Below are positions 44,846 through 54,380 of a stretch of DNA of 64,000 nt, piece after piece. The stretch is taken from assembly GCA_019752635.1 (NCBI GenBank), contig JAIELX010000083.1, positions 1 through 64,000 of the forward strand, given 5' to 3'. The translations under genes were made by a program, and so were the position numbers. How positions within the stretch are numbered: position 1 is the first letter of the stretch; the number at the start of each line of letters is the position of its first letter. This DNA comes from Candidatus Obscuribacterales bacterium. Lineage in GTDB: Bacteria; Cyanobacteriota; Vampirovibrionia; Obscuribacterales; Obscuribacteraceae. The notes under the pieces were generated by a model. That model did not search any database. It was not told where the DNA came from and saw only the letters and a program-made list of their open reading frames with translations.

Positions 44846-46525
44846 ATGATCCGCCAGTTGATCTACAAGATATTCAGTATCCTTGGAACCTCCGAAATCA
44901 AGGCCCTGGATGCTGATTGCGCCGATCCACGAACGGCGCAGGAGCGAAAGCTTAAGGAGATTCTATCTCGAAACGCCGATACGACTTACGGTCGAGAACA
45001 CTCTTTCGCCACCATTACCGACGCGAAGGAATTTCGGCAAAAAGTGCCGATAAATCAGTACGAGGATCTGCAACCGTACATTGAGAGAATGCTCAATGGA
45101 GAACGCAATGTTCTCACGGCGCAAGAGCCTTTCATGTACGCCACCACCAGTGGTACAACCGGTTCGCAGAAATTCATTCCGGTCAATGAAGGCTACATAA
45201 AGGAATTTCGCCATGCTTCAGTAGCCTCGGGTTTTCATACCTTGAAGCATTATCCCAAGATTGCGGAGGGGGTTACTCTTACAGTGTTTTCTCCTGCCGA
45301 GGAAGGGCGCACTGCCGGAGGCATTCCTTACGGAGCAATTTCCGGTGGACTCTACTTGAGGGAGCCGGGGCTGGTGAAGAAATTCATCGCGCCGATTCCG
45401 TACTCCGTGTATTTGATACGCGACTACGAGAGTAAATACTACACACTATTGCGGGTTGCTCTCATGCTGCCCGTCACCTGCATATATACACTAAACCCCA
45501 GCACGATTGCGCTCCTGCTCAAAAGGCTGGACAAGTACGGACCGCAGCTAGTTGAGGATATTGCAAGGGGAACGGTTTCGACACCGGTGCCACTTTCACA
45601 CGACACACTCAAATCAATTGAACCCTTCACAAAACCTGATAGCAATCGCGCAGAGCAATTGCGCGCATTACTGGCGGCGAGCAAGTTTCAGCCGAAACAC
45701 ATCTGGAGTAACCTGCAAGTCGTTTGTTGTTGGACAAAGGCCGCCGCCGCGTTCTACTTGTCGGATTTTTCGGAGTATTTCGGCAACACTCCGGTCTGCG
45801 ACATCAGTTACGGTGCCAGCGAGGGACGAGGCACAATCTCGCTAGGAGACGGTCGGCAATTGCTTTCCCTGCGCTCCCACTTCTTTGAGTTTGTGCCCGA
45901 GGATCAGATCGATGATGAGTCACCCGAAATTTTTCTGGCGGATCAATTGGAGCAGGGCAAGAACTATCAAATTTTGTTCACAACCTCGGCGGGTCTCTAT
46001 CGCTACAGAATCAATGACGTCGTCCAGGTGACGGGCACTTATAAAAACACGCCCTTGCTGGAGTTTCAGTACAAATCCGGTAACGTTTGTTCGTTTACCG
46101 GCGAAAAGCTGACCGAACTACACGTCACTCGTGCCATGACAGATGTTTTGGCTACCCGTGGTTGGTCTTGCCGCTACTTCACCCTGATTCCGGTCTTCAG
46201 ACCGTTGCCGCACTATGAATTGCTGTTCGAACCGGACGCAGACACTTTGCTGTGCGCTGATACGGCGTTTTGTCAGCAGCTTAGCGAGGTGTTCGACAAG
46301 GCGCTGTGTGTCGCTAACTCGGAATACGCAAACAAGAGGGAATCGGGCAGGCTTTCTTGTGTCGAAGTTCTCCTGGTTGAACCAGGCGCATACGAGGCAC
46401 TTCGGAAAGAGACCGCCGCTGCCGGTGCTGCCGACGCGCAATTCAAGCCGAGTCACCTCAACCCGAAAGCTGATGTAACGGCATTTTTCAGGGCTAACTT
46501 GCGTCAAGTCGTAGACGCCCGCTAA
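44846..46525 (+). CDS. GH3-family acyl-adenylate amidosynthetase
   Basis: A 559-residue member of the GH3 (JAR1-like) branch of the acyl-adenylating ANL superfamily. Plant relatives join acidic hormones to amino acids; bacterial members have mostly unknown substrates. The ATP phosphate loop TTSGTTGSQKF, the second motif YGASEGRG, and the YRYRINDVVQVTG segment with its conserved Asp are visible. So is the GNVCSFTGEKLTE hinge before the small C-terminal lid. I placed the start at 44846 because family members begin near MIRQLIYKIF. An ATG at 44807 would add 13 residues; neither has an ideal ribosome site. It is divergent from the glycosyltransferase/synthase genes, suggesting it conjugates or activates an acyl chain in the same pathway. 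Confidence 0.9.
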   Translation: MIRQLIYKIFSILGTSEIKALDADCADPRTAQERKLKEILSRNADTTYGREHSFATITDAKEFRQKVPINQYEDLQPYIERMLNGERNVLTAQEPFMYATTSGTTGSQKFIPVNEGYIKEFRHASVASGFHTLKHYPKIAEGVTLTVFSPAEEGRTAGGIPYGAISGGLYLREPGLVKKFIAPIPYSVYLIRDYESKYYTLLRVALMLPVTCIYTLNPSTIALLLKRLDKYGPQLVEDIARGTVSTPVPLSHDTLKSIEPFTKPDSNRAEQLRALLAASKFQPKHIWSNLQVVCCWTKAAAAFYLSDFSEYFGNTPVCDISYGASEGRGTISLGDGRQLLSLRSHFFEFVPEDQIDDESPEIFLADQLEQGKNYQILFTTSAGLYRYRINDVVQVTGTYKNTPLLEFQYKSGNVCSFTGEKLTELHVTRAMTDVLATRGWSCRYFTLIPVFRPLPHYELLFEPDADTLLCADTAFCQQLSEVFDKALCVANSEYANKRESGRLSCVEVLLVEPGAYEALRKETAAAGAADAQFKPSHLNPKADVTAFFRANLRQVVDAR

Positions 46526-46679
46526 CGCCGGGTAGAACAGTAACATCCGGAGTTAGGTTAAATCGCCTGTTCTGTCCAGGGGGGCTTCGGACAGACACAA
46601 CTCTGAAACATTCAAATGCCATTCTGAAGCCAGCAGTTACTCATGCGAAGGTCTGAACGGCATTGGGGGAAATTTCTAC

Positions 46680-49600
46680 ATGCGCGACTTCCTGGTAAAG
46701 CTCAAGAAGACTTTGAATGCGAACAGACTTGCCTGCCTGCTGCTCGTCCTGTCAGCGATTGGCTTTGTCTTCGCCCAAACCGAAAGTTCTACCGCATTCC
46801 CCTCCGCATCCATTAGTACTACTGTCCCCCGTGAAAAGATCCTTGAAATCGCGGCGCAGTGGGCAAATGAAATTGGCTTTTCCACCGCCGGGACCGTAAG
46901 CTCTATCGACTTTGCCGGCGATGATGACGGAAAAACGTTCCTGGAACGTGAACTTAGCCAAGCGAAAGCCAATGAGCTGATGAAATCCGGAGAAGCTCCG
47001 GTCTGGTTCTGGCAGTGCCACTTCAAAAAACCGCTGCAAATCGAAGACAGCTCCGTGCAGATTAGTCCTTCCGGTCAACTCGTCAACGTCACCAGAGAAA
47101 TTGAAAACGACACCAAACTGCCAGTACTCAGCCCTGCAGAAGCTAAGAGCACGGCGATAAAATTCGTCGAAGAGAAAGTGAAGCGCGAACTTGCCGGTTG
47201 GAAACTAATCGAAGAGAAACAAGATCCCAAAGTAGGGCGCACCGACTACGAACTTGTTTGGGAAGACACCGCGCAGGATTTTAAAGGCGCAAGAAATCGC
47301 ATCACGGTGAAGATAGCAGGAAACGTCGTGTCAATGTACGACATAACGTTGCACACTCCGGAGTCCTGGGAACGATCCTACGAAACGATGCGCAGTTACA
47401 ATAGCTTGTTCTATACGCCGGCATCCGTAGTGTTTGCGCTGTTGGGGCTATTTTGCATAGTGCGATTCGGTATCGCAATTGCTAAGCACGAGCTCAATTG
47501 GCGTTTTTCTTCGATCGTGGGCGGTGTGTTTGCCGCTACGTCCGCACTCGATTCGTTGAATAGCTTGCCACGATGGCTGGCTTACTATAATCCGGATCAA
47601 AGCCTGACCGCATATTACTTATCGCGAGCCACATCCATAGTGTCGGGGATGGTGCTGTCCTTCATCGCGGCAGCAGTACTTGCCGGCGTAACGGAGCTTT
47701 GCTACCGCAAGTTCTTTGCAGAGAAAATAGCGCTACCGGCGCTGTTCTCCAGAGACGCAGTGCGCACCAAGCAGATGCTTGAATCAATTCTGATGGGATT
47801 TGCCGTGTTCGGGATCTCTCAGGGGTACCAGATTGGCTATTACATGATGGGCTCTCAATTGGGTTACTGGTGTCCGCTAGGCGTCGACAACTATCAGGTA
47901 TTGAGTGCTCTTGCTCCCTGGTTCTCGGCTTTCTCCGTCGGCTTGTCCGCATCACTGATGGAAGAAGCAATGTACCGCGTGATCTGTCTTGGTTTGCTGC
48001 AAAAAGTTACGCGCAATTTCCAGGTGGCTAACATCATTCAAGCTGCAGCATGGGGATTCATGCACAGTACTTATCCTCAACAACCGGCATATGCGCGCGG
48101 TGTCGAGCTTACTATCGCCGGCATCTTCAGCGGATGGGTCCTAAAGCGTTTCGGATTACCTGCCTGCGTGTTGTCGCACTATATGTTCGATGCTTTTTGG
48201 GGCGTGAGCATGTTGAAAAATGCTCCTCCTGAAGTTTATTGCACTGCAATCATTCCCTTTGTTCCAGTTTTTGCACTGCTAGCCTACAGCCTCTATATGC
48301 GCCGCAAGCACGGCGCCCTCGATACGGAAGTAGTTCTTCAGAAGCAAAAAGAAGCAAACACCGAGACCAGCGCCGGTCTGCCCGCAGCTGAAGCAGCAAT
48401 AGTGAAAGGCACCTTCACCTACACTGCCCTGTCCGGCAAGTCGCGGTTCTCTCGCTGTGCGATTGCCGTCGGGTTGCTAGCGCTTGCCGCGTTCGCTTAC
48501 AAATCGACGGGACCGTCGGTCGGCGAACACTATAAGCCGCTAAGTGTCGGACGCGAAAAGTCGATTGAGATTGCGCGAGATTACTTGCAGAACGCAAAAG
48601 TCAATCTCGATGGCTACAGTGCAACCGCTGCGATCCTGGAATCAAGTGAAGGCGGCTGGGGCCCGACCTATTTGAAAGAGAAGGTCGGAGCGGCAGAAAC
48701 GAAAAGGCTCCTGGAGGTTTTCGGAAGGAACTATAGTTGGAATGTGACTTTCACCAAGCCGCTGGAACCCAATCAGTACTCAGTAATGATGGATGAATCA
48801 GGCAATGTCGTCACCACAAACTTCACCCTGGACGAAAAGGCCCCCGGCGCAAAGCTGGATGAGAAGCAGGCCAGAACAATCGCCGAAAATTTCATAAAGA
48901 AATATCGCAAGTGCTACCTGCCGATCCAATATGAAAACACCAGCAAAGTAGCGCTGGACAATAGAACAGATTACTCGTTCAAGTTCTCCGTCCCCAAATT
49001 GAAAGCGGGCGATGCAAAGTTCATGCTCGGGCTCAATGTCATAGGTGATCAGCCCTCTGATATGTCGCATGACTGGCAAGTGCCCGACAAATGGACCCGG
49101 GAGCGGCAACATAAATCGCCATTCCAGGAAGCCCTGTCAGTTTTCTCGTCTGTGTTCGCTGTCGTGGCAATCTGTTGCTTTCTCAAGTTCGTTGTCGAAT
49201 TGCTTCAGCGGCGTCAGATGGAGTGGCGTGCTCCGCTTATCTGCGCAGGAATTGCATGTCTGGTCGGCAGTATTGAGTGCATTAACCAGACCACAATGAT
49301 AATGTCAAACTACGACACCACAACGCCGCTGACAAGCTATCTTTTTCAGTACTGGCTCGGCAAAGTTGGCGGCATTCTCGGTCAGAGTGCGGGTGTTTTC
49401 TTCGTCGTCAGCATTTTTCTTGGCGGCATGAAGCGCTTTTATCCGGAGCTGGGACTCAAGTCCTTTGCGAAGCTGGCATTTTGCAACGACTCCAAAGTGG
49501 TTCAAGCCACCCAACGTGCGATGTGGATTGATGCCACCGTAATTCTGTTTCTTTCTGTTTCCATTGCGGCTCTACTCTCCGGTACCGGCTCGGCATTGAG

Positions 49601-50177
49601 TTTGCAGTTCGGCCATGCGTCCATACCGCAGGAGGTGACATCGCTTGGTTCGCTGAATTTCGCTGAGGAGTATTCTTTCCTGGCAGGATCTTTTTCTGCA
49701 ATTCAGTCCATGTTTCTGGGGGCGATGTTTCTGGCATGTCTGTGTCTAACTTGGAAACGCTTCTGCGGCTCGCCTCGCGTGGCTATTCCCGTTTTTGCCG
49801 CGGCGTTGGTCTTGCAGGCTGGAAACCACTATCCAATCGATTCCGTTATTGCGGTTGCGGCGGCAGCCGCCGCAGGGGGCGTGGGCTGGTGGTTCTGCCG
49901 CGAATCCATGCGCAATCCATTGATACCAATCATGGCCTTCTGGTTAATCGAGTCCTTCAGTTTTGCGACCGTGCTCAAACATTCGAAGCTCTACTCTACA
50001 GAAGTAACAGCCGTGCTATTAATGTTCTCACTGCCGTTCTTGTGGATTCTTTGGATACAACTCAATCCTAAGAAGTTAGTCGAAACCCTGCACCCGGATC
50101 GACATGGGGAAGACTCTGCCGCCCACTGCGATACAATCGTTGCGGGAGAGGGTATGGCGGGTAACGCAGGTGTTTGA
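46680..50177 (+). CDS. Internally duplicated CPBP-family intramembrane protease
   Basis: A 1165-residue membrane protein in two similar halves. Each half has an extracytoplasmic alpha/beta region (about 50-240 and 615-810) with features like a PepSY repeat, then 8 or so membrane helices. The first half holds the CPBP/Abi (CAAX protease-like) motifs: E428-E429-x-x-x-R433, His462 in WGFMH and H500-x-x-x-D504. The second half lacks all three motifs, so only one active site is expected. A hydrophobic signal or anchor lies at 17-33. The start has GGGGGAA 8 nt upstream. CPBP proteases cleave within membranes; bacterial roles include maturation of peptides and self-protection. The substrate is unknown. 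Confidence 0.85.
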   Translation: MRDFLVKLKKTLNANRLACLLLVLSAIGFVFAQTESSTAFPSASISTTVPREKILEIAAQWANEIGFSTAGTVSSIDFAGDDDGKTFLERELSQAKANELMKSGEAPVWFWQCHFKKPLQIEDSSVQISPSGQLVNVTREIENDTKLPVLSPAEAKSTAIKFVEEKVKRELAGWKLIEEKQDPKVGRTDYELVWEDTAQDFKGARNRITVKIAGNVVSMYDITLHTPESWERSYETMRSYNSLFYTPASVVFALLGLFCIVRFGIAIAKHELNWRFSSIVGGVFAATSALDSLNSLPRWLAYYNPDQSLTAYYLSRATSIVSGMVLSFIAAAVLAGVTELCYRKFFAEKIALPALFSRDAVRTKQMLESILMGFAVFGISQGYQIGYYMMGSQLGYWCPLGVDNYQVLSALAPWFSAFSVGLSASLMEEAMYRVICLGLLQKVTRNFQVANIIQAAAWGFMHSTYPQQPAYARGVELTIAGIFSGWVLKRFGLPACVLSHYMFDAFWGVSMLKNAPPEVYCTAIIPFVPVFALLAYSLYMRRKHGALDTEVVLQKQKEANTETSAGLPAAEAAIVKGTFTYTALSGKSRFSRCAIAVGLLALAAFAYKSTGPSVGEHYKPLSVGREKSIEIARDYLQNAKVNLDGYSATAAILESSEGGWGPTYLKEKVGAAETKRLLEVFGRNYSWNVTFTKPLEPNQYSVMMDESGNVVTTNFTLDEKAPGAKLDEKQARTIAENFIKKYRKCYLPIQYENTSKVALDNRTDYSFKFSVPKLKAGDAKFMLGLNVIGDQPSDMSHDWQVPDKWTRERQHKSPFQEALSVFSSVFAVVAICCFLKFVVELLQRRQMEWRAPLICAGIACLVGSIECINQTTMIMSNYDTTTPLTSYLFQYWLGKVGGILGQSAGVFFVVSIFLGGMKRFYPELGLKSFAKLAFCNDSKVVQATQRAMWIDATVILFLSVSIAALLSGTGSALSLQFGHASIPQEVTSLGSLNFAEEYSFLAGSFSAIQSMFLGAMFLACLCLTWKRFCGSPRVAIPVFAAALVLQAGNHYPIDSVIAVAAAAAAGGVGWWFCRESMRNPLIPIMAFWLIESFSFATVLKHSKLYSTEVTAVLLMFSLPFLWILWIQLNPKKLVETLHPDRHGEDSAAHCDTIVAGEGMAGNAGV

Positions 50178-50212
50178 TTGAACCTACTTGCAATAGCACA
50201 CGGTGATTGGGT

Positions 50213-50668
50213 ATGCGAATTGTAATTGCGATCTGTCTGGCTATATTTGCCTTGTTTCTGCTTTTCGCGGCATATGTCTTTGTGGTCGGAATCGTAGCCC
50301 TGGTACTGAAAGCGCTGTTTTTAGCGCTTCTTGTAATCACCGTTGTCTACTTCTTCTTTCCGAAACTGTTTGACAAAATTGTGTCGATGTTCAAACAGAA
50401 AGAAAGCGTCCGTGGTCCCAGGCTTTGGGACTCGGCCGGGCAGGTAAGGGTGTATGTCGAGAAACCTAACCTGGCTCAAATTATTGGCACAGCTTCTGCC
50501 TCCAGCGCGCTGAGTGTTGCAAACGATACGTCAGTCACAATTATTGAGGATGATGGCGACGTCATCAAACTGAAACTGCATGAAGGCGACAATAAGGGAA
50601 AAGTTGTCTGGGCCAGCCGCGCATCTGTCGTTGGACACATTAAAGCAATCAACAAGCAAAACCCTTAA
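50213..50668 (+). CDS. Small two-TM membrane protein with soluble C-terminal domain
   Basis: A 151-residue protein. Residues 1-45 contain a hydrophobic helical hairpin, followed by a Lys-rich junction. A beta-rich C-terminal domain of ~75 residues (VRVYVEKPNLAQI to ASVVGHIKA) could be SH3-like. I do not recognise a family. It starts 36 nt after the CPBP gene on the same strand and probably shares its transcript. Its stop codon abuts the stop of the convergent gene with no spacer. The ATG at 50213 is preferred over a TTG two codons earlier. Confidence 0.6.
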   Translation: MRIVIAICLAIFALFLLFAAYVFVVGIVALVLKALFLALLVITVVYFFFPKLFDKIVSMFKQKESVRGPRLWDSAGQVRVYVEKPNLAQIIGTASASSALSVANDTSVTIIEDDGDVIKLKLHEGDNKGKVVWASRASVVGHIKAINKQNP

Positions 50669-51139
50669 TCAAGGTTTCGACTGGCTGCTTTCCGATGTGA
50701 TCAACCAGGTGCCTCCAACCGGTGCCACTACGATTTCGAGCGGGCTGGAATACTGTTTCAACTGCGAAAATCTGGTGCACTTTATTCGCACACCGTTTCC
50801 TTCCTTTTGGTAGGTTATGGCTGAGTATTGGCTCTGATCATTTCTTCCTTTCGCCAAAGGCAGCGCCGCTCGCAATAACCGCCTGTACTCGGCACCACTC
50901 AAAGAAATCACTTGATTCTGCCCGCCGGGATAAAGTCGCGTATTCTTCACTCGGGCGTCCGGCGCATACAGCTCGCCTTGAGCCACGTCAAAATTGCGCT
51001 CCAGTTCGATATATCGTTGAAACAACTCCCGTGCTGAACTTAGCGCGGCGTCGTTTTGCGCATGAGCCGGAAGCGGAGCGCACAGCGCAATTATCAGGAA
51101 TACGATTCCCGCGTCAAGTTGCTTTTTATGTGCCGCCAT
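50669..51139 (-). CDS. Secreted small protein, NTF2-like
   Basis: A 156-residue protein with a signal peptide (hydrophobic GIVFLIIALCAPL, cleavage likely after AHA). The mature part has a helix (ARELFQRYIELERNFD), a short acidic loop with LYAPDARV, a tyrosine-containing helix and curved strands ending in TWLITSESS. The pattern fits the NTF2/SnoaL-like fold. Its role is unknown. The ATG at 51139 has GAGG 7 nt upstream and overlaps the end of the preceding gene by 14 nt, so the two are translationally coupled. Confidence 0.6.
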   Translation of the reverse strand: MAAHKKQLDAGIVFLIIALCAPLPAHAQNDAALSSARELFQRYIELERNFDVAQGELYAPDARVKNTRLYPGGQNQVISLSGAEYRRLLRAALPLAKGRNDQSQYSAITYQKEGNGVRIKCTRFSQLKQYSSPLEIVVAPVGGTWLITSESSQSKP

Positions 51140-51596
51140 ACTCAGCCTCAAGTCGCTGCCGCAGTTCCAGAGCGGAACCGGTCATGCAGTGTGCTAGCGC
51201 GTCAAGATCGTGCCTGCTAATTCCCCACTCCGGTTGACCGTGATAGTCCTTGTGCAACTCCGCAAGATGGACAAAGTATCGGCGTAGAAGCTTTAGCATC
51301 TGCATATCTTTCTCGTCAAAATGCAAAAGCGGATTGGCAATGGCTCTTTCAATCTCAAAGGGTGTGACTTCACCATCCCTTGGCGCCAGATCCAGTTCGC
51401 TAAACCGGGCATACAATCTGCTCACAAAATCGTCCGCCGAGATCTCTTCATGTTTGCGCGAGTCAAACTGAGACGAATGGCTGTCGCCACCTGGAGAAAT
51501 GCCATAGATATTGAACAGGTAGGAGTCGAACCACTCGCGCACCGCAGCGGACGCAGCAAGCTCGCGATTGCTTGCAGTGGTAGTTTGATTACTCAT
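51126..51596 (-). CDS. Hypothetical helical protein with EF-hand-like loop
   Basis: A 156-residue soluble, mostly helical protein. Around residues 70-85 the segment DLAPRDGEVTPFE looks like a degenerate Ca-binding loop between two helices. A second helical pair near the C-terminus contains several His. No family is recognised. The start is clear: AGGAGG 7 nt before the ATG at 51596. It overlaps the downstream secreted protein gene by 14 nt and forms a two-gene unit with it. Confidence 0.6.
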   Translation of the reverse strand: MSNQTTTASNRELAASAAVREWFDSYLFNIYGISPGGDSHSSQFDSRKHEEISADDFVSRLYARFSELDLAPRDGEVTPFEIERAIANPLLHFDEKDMQMLKLLRRYFVHLAELHKDYHGQPEWGISRHDLDALAHCMTGSALELRQRLEAEYGGT

Positions 51597-51958
51597 CTCG
51601 AATCCTCCTGAACCAAAGTCAACTTTGCAAACCCAATTGTTCCCGAACGGCTTCCAGGCAATTTTCTTGATTACGCGTATTCCGGGGGGAGGGATTCCGG
51701 TTCTGCCGTATACACCATTGTAGCTTCTTGGACGAAACAAATAGCCGGAGAAGCAATCTTGGTCCGGAGACACTTGTCAAGAACGGATTAGTCGGACATA
51801 CTGTTAATACAACAGGTCTCGCATCCACATTGCATTGGAATCAAGCGACTCTGCCAAAGCTCAAGCCTAACAAGTATGTTAATGCTCCAAACAACAATTA
51901 GCATTGAGCCCAATTAGCCGTAGATACTCGCTTTGGTTACGCGGTACGTGATCGAACC
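51597..51958. other. Intergenic region between divergent genes
   Basis: 362 bp between the EF-hand-like gene and the GNAT gene. Apart from the ribosome site at 51604-51609 (minus strand) and possible weak -10 sequences, I see no gene, RNA or repeat. It presumably holds the divergent promoters. Confidence 0.4.
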
Positions 51959-52414
51959 ATGAAATTTCCTATTACGCTTCGCCCTGCGGCACCTGCCGAT
52001 GCCGAGTTCGTGGATTGGCTTACCGGCACGGTGATGAGCGACTATGTTATACAGACCTGGTCCTCAATCGAGGCACGGGCCGAATACTTTGCACGCAACC
52101 GCTTCGATCCCGCGACCACCAAGATCATCCAATTGGCAGGGCGAGACATCGGTTGCCTGTCGCTTGTTCAGGATGAACAGTCCGTGACTGTGGACAATAT
52201 TCAGCTACTCCCGGAACTACAGCGAATGGGAATCGGACGCGCGCTACTGGAAGTGCTGGTCAGGCAGTGTCACGAACATGGAAAGCGCGCAAAACTTCAA
52301 CTGCTTAGAGTCAATCCATCTCGTCGTCTTTATGAACGATTGGGCTTCGAGCTCTATGGCGAAGACAGTGAGCGGCTGTACATGCAGACAAGCGGACCAC
52401 AGTCGTCGGTTTAG
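51959..52414 (+). CDS. GNAT-family N-acetyltransferase
   Basis: A 151-residue GCN5-related acetyltransferase, single domain. The acetyl-CoA pyrophosphate loop QRMGIGRALL follows the V-shaped strand VDNIQLLPEL. The final LYERLGFELYGED motif is typical. The RLYMQTS ending resembles amino-acid or antibiotic-type acetyltransferases, but the substrate cannot be told. No clear ribosome site; the ATG at 51959 fits the family start (ITLRPAAPADAEF). A weak 7-bp inverted repeat after the stop (52421-52427 with 52446-52452) could end transcription. Confidence 0.9.
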   Translation: MKFPITLRPAAPADAEFVDWLTGTVMSDYVIQTWSSIEARAEYFARNRFDPATTKIIQLAGRDIGCLSLVQDEQSVTVDNIQLLPELQRMGIGRALLEVLVRQCHEHGKRAKLQLLRVNPSRRLYERLGFELYGEDSERLYMQTSGPQSSV

Positions 52415-52520
52415 GCTAAAAGCTAGTTCCTGCATTCCTGTTTATACTAGCTCGTAACGTTAGCGCTCATCGTGCTAAAGTGCTCGGGACACTCCTGACG
52501 CGATTGCACGAAGGTACTCA

Positions 52521-54380
52521 ATGTTTGAGACTACTGTAAAGGCTCCACCGCTTACCAGTGGCAAGGGCTGGCTAAATGTCGAACGTCCCCCGACTTGGGA
52601 CGACCTTCGGGGCAAGGTCGTGCTGCTGGATTTCTGGACCTTCTGTTGTTCCGACTGTATGCACATTCTTCCTTACCTGGAGAAACTCGAGGGGCAGTTC
52701 GCCGATGAATTAGTGGTTATCGGGGTGCATTCGGGCAAGTTCGATAACGAACGTTCCACGGATTCAATCAGACAAGCAATGCTGCGTTACGGCATAAAAC
52801 ACCCGGTGGTGAACGATCGCAGTTATGCTTTGTGGGAAGCCTTCCATGTGCGCGAATGGCCGACTTTGGTGCTAGTGGATCCCGAAGGATTCATTGTGAA
52901 GAAGGTGCCTTGTAGTGAGTTTCCATCGGGAAAGTTTGAAGAGCCCATCGCGGCGCTGATTGAGAAATTCGATGCGAAGGGCGTCTTAAACAGAGCTCCC
53001 CTCTCGATGCTGCGCCGGGAAGAGTTGGAATCGGATTCACCGCTGCTCTTCCCCGGCAAAATCACTACAAACAAGGAAAGGATTTTTGTAAGCGATACCG
53101 GTAACCATCGAATTGTGGTTGCCGATAAGCAAGGCAACGTAACTGATGTGATCGGCGGCAACGGTGCGGGCAAAGCCGATGGATCATTCTCTGCAACTCA
53201 ATTCAATAAGCCGCAAGGAATCTGCGTTCGAGGCAATCTGCTTTACATTGCCGATACTGAGAATCATCTGATTCGATGCGCAGACCTGGATAAGAAGGCG
53301 GTGAGTACCGTTGCCGGGACAGGTAACCAGGCGGCTTATCAAAACGGTCCTTGGCACGGACCGGCGCTGTCAGTGGCGCTTAGTAGCCCGTGGGATCTTG
53401 CTTGTTGGAGCGAGTTTCTGATAATTGCCATGGCCGGCACACATCAACTCTGGCGAATGAACATCGATGACGGCAACCTCGAGCTTCTTGCCGGAACAGG
53501 ATTTGAGAGTTTAAGAGACGGTCCGGCATTGGAGGCACAACTCTCGCAGCCTAGCGGACTTTCGGTGTTTGAAGATGTTCTCTACTTTGTAGACAGTGAG
53601 ACCAGTTCTGTTCGTACTTTGTCGCTGACACAGCCTGCGTTTCCGATTCGAACGCTGTCCGGCAAGGGACTTTTTGATTTTGGTGATGCCGAGGGAACCT
53701 TTGAGGAGACGCGGCTCCAACACCCGCTCGGTATTGCCGCCGGTGCGTCCGAGCTTTACGTCGCGGATAGCTACAATCACAAGATCAAATTCTTCAATTT
53801 GCAAACCGGACTAAGCCAGACTCTCTGCGGCGGGAAAGAGAACGCCTTGGTGCTTGCGGAACCTGGTGGGCTTTGCAAAGACGGTGAACTCCTCTATGTC
53901 GCTAACACCAATCAGAGCGAAATCAGGGTTATTAGTCTTACCTCACAAACTAGTACCAAGCTCGAATTTAAATTTCCCGAGCGGCATGTGTTCTCGCTAC
54001 CGAATTTGGTGATGGAACGAACATTGAAGAAATCATTTCTTGCCAATCAGCCTCTAACTCTTACAGTGCGATTAAGCACTGAGTCCGGCATTCATTTCAA
54101 TGAGGAGATGTCTTGCCAATACGAGCTAAGGTGTGAAACGGGGGACCCGATCGGGTTGTCGCAAACGGGAACGCTGTCAAAATCAGTCAGCGTAATCTCA
54201 TTGCCACAATTAGACGAGAACGTCTCAGTAACTCTGAATTTCGCTTTTACAGCCTATGTCTGCGGCGATGACAGTGCCTGCTACGTTCAATCCTACCGTT
54301 ACTTCATTCCGATTGAAACTGGTGTAGCTCACGCCGAAACGGGCATCGAAATTGCGGAAGAAATACAACTTTGCAACTAG
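52521..54380 (+). CDS. Thioredoxin-like / NHL-repeat protein (NHLRC2-like)
   Basis: A 619-residue cytoplasmic protein with the domain order of animal NHLRC2. Residues 1-155 are a thioredoxin-like domain with FWTFC-C43-S-D-C46, followed by IGVHSGKFDNE. A cis-Pro lies in REWPTLVLVDPEG. Residues ~170-480 form a beta-propeller of NHL repeats (VSDTGNHRIVV, IADTENHLIRC, VADSYNHKIKF). A ~130-residue beta-sandwich-like end carries a late Cys pair in CGDDSAC. GAAGG lies 6 nt before the ATG. The 3' end overlaps the convergent kinase-like gene by 4 nt. Family function in bacteria is undefined; a thiol or redox scaffold is inferred. Confidence 0.9.
   Translation: MFETTVKAPPLTSGKGWLNVERPPTWDDLRGKVVLLDFWTFCCSDCMHILPYLEKLEGQFADELVVIGVHSGKFDNERSTDSIRQAMLRYGIKHPVVNDRSYALWEAFHVREWPTLVLVDPEGFIVKKVPCSEFPSGKFEEPIAALIEKFDAKGVLNRAPLSMLRREELESDSPLLFPGKITTNKERIFVSDTGNHRIVVADKQGNVTDVIGGNGAGKADGSFSATQFNKPQGICVRGNLLYIADTENHLIRCADLDKKAVSTVAGTGNQAAYQNGPWHGPALSVALSSPWDLACWSEFLIIAMAGTHQLWRMNIDDGNLELLAGTGFESLRDGPALEAQLSQPSGLSVFEDVLYFVDSETSSVRTLSLTQPAFPIRTLSGKGLFDFGDAEGTFEETRLQHPLGIAAGASELYVADSYNHKIKFFNLQTGLSQTLCGGKENALVLAEPGGLCKDGELLYVANTNQSEIRVISLTSQTSTKLEFKFPERHVFSLPNLVMERTLKKSFLANQPLTLTVRLSTESGIHFNEEMSCQYELRCETGDPIGLSQTGTLSKSVSVISLPQLDENVSVTLNFAFTAYVCGDDSACYVQSYRYFIPIETGVAHAETGIEIAEEIQLCN

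Noticed and set aside
46571..46595. 7-bp hairpin (TCTGTCC / GGACAGA) after the GH3 gene as a terminator.
   Set aside because: No T-tract follows and the stem is short; it may still be a leader structure of the next gene, but support is too thin.
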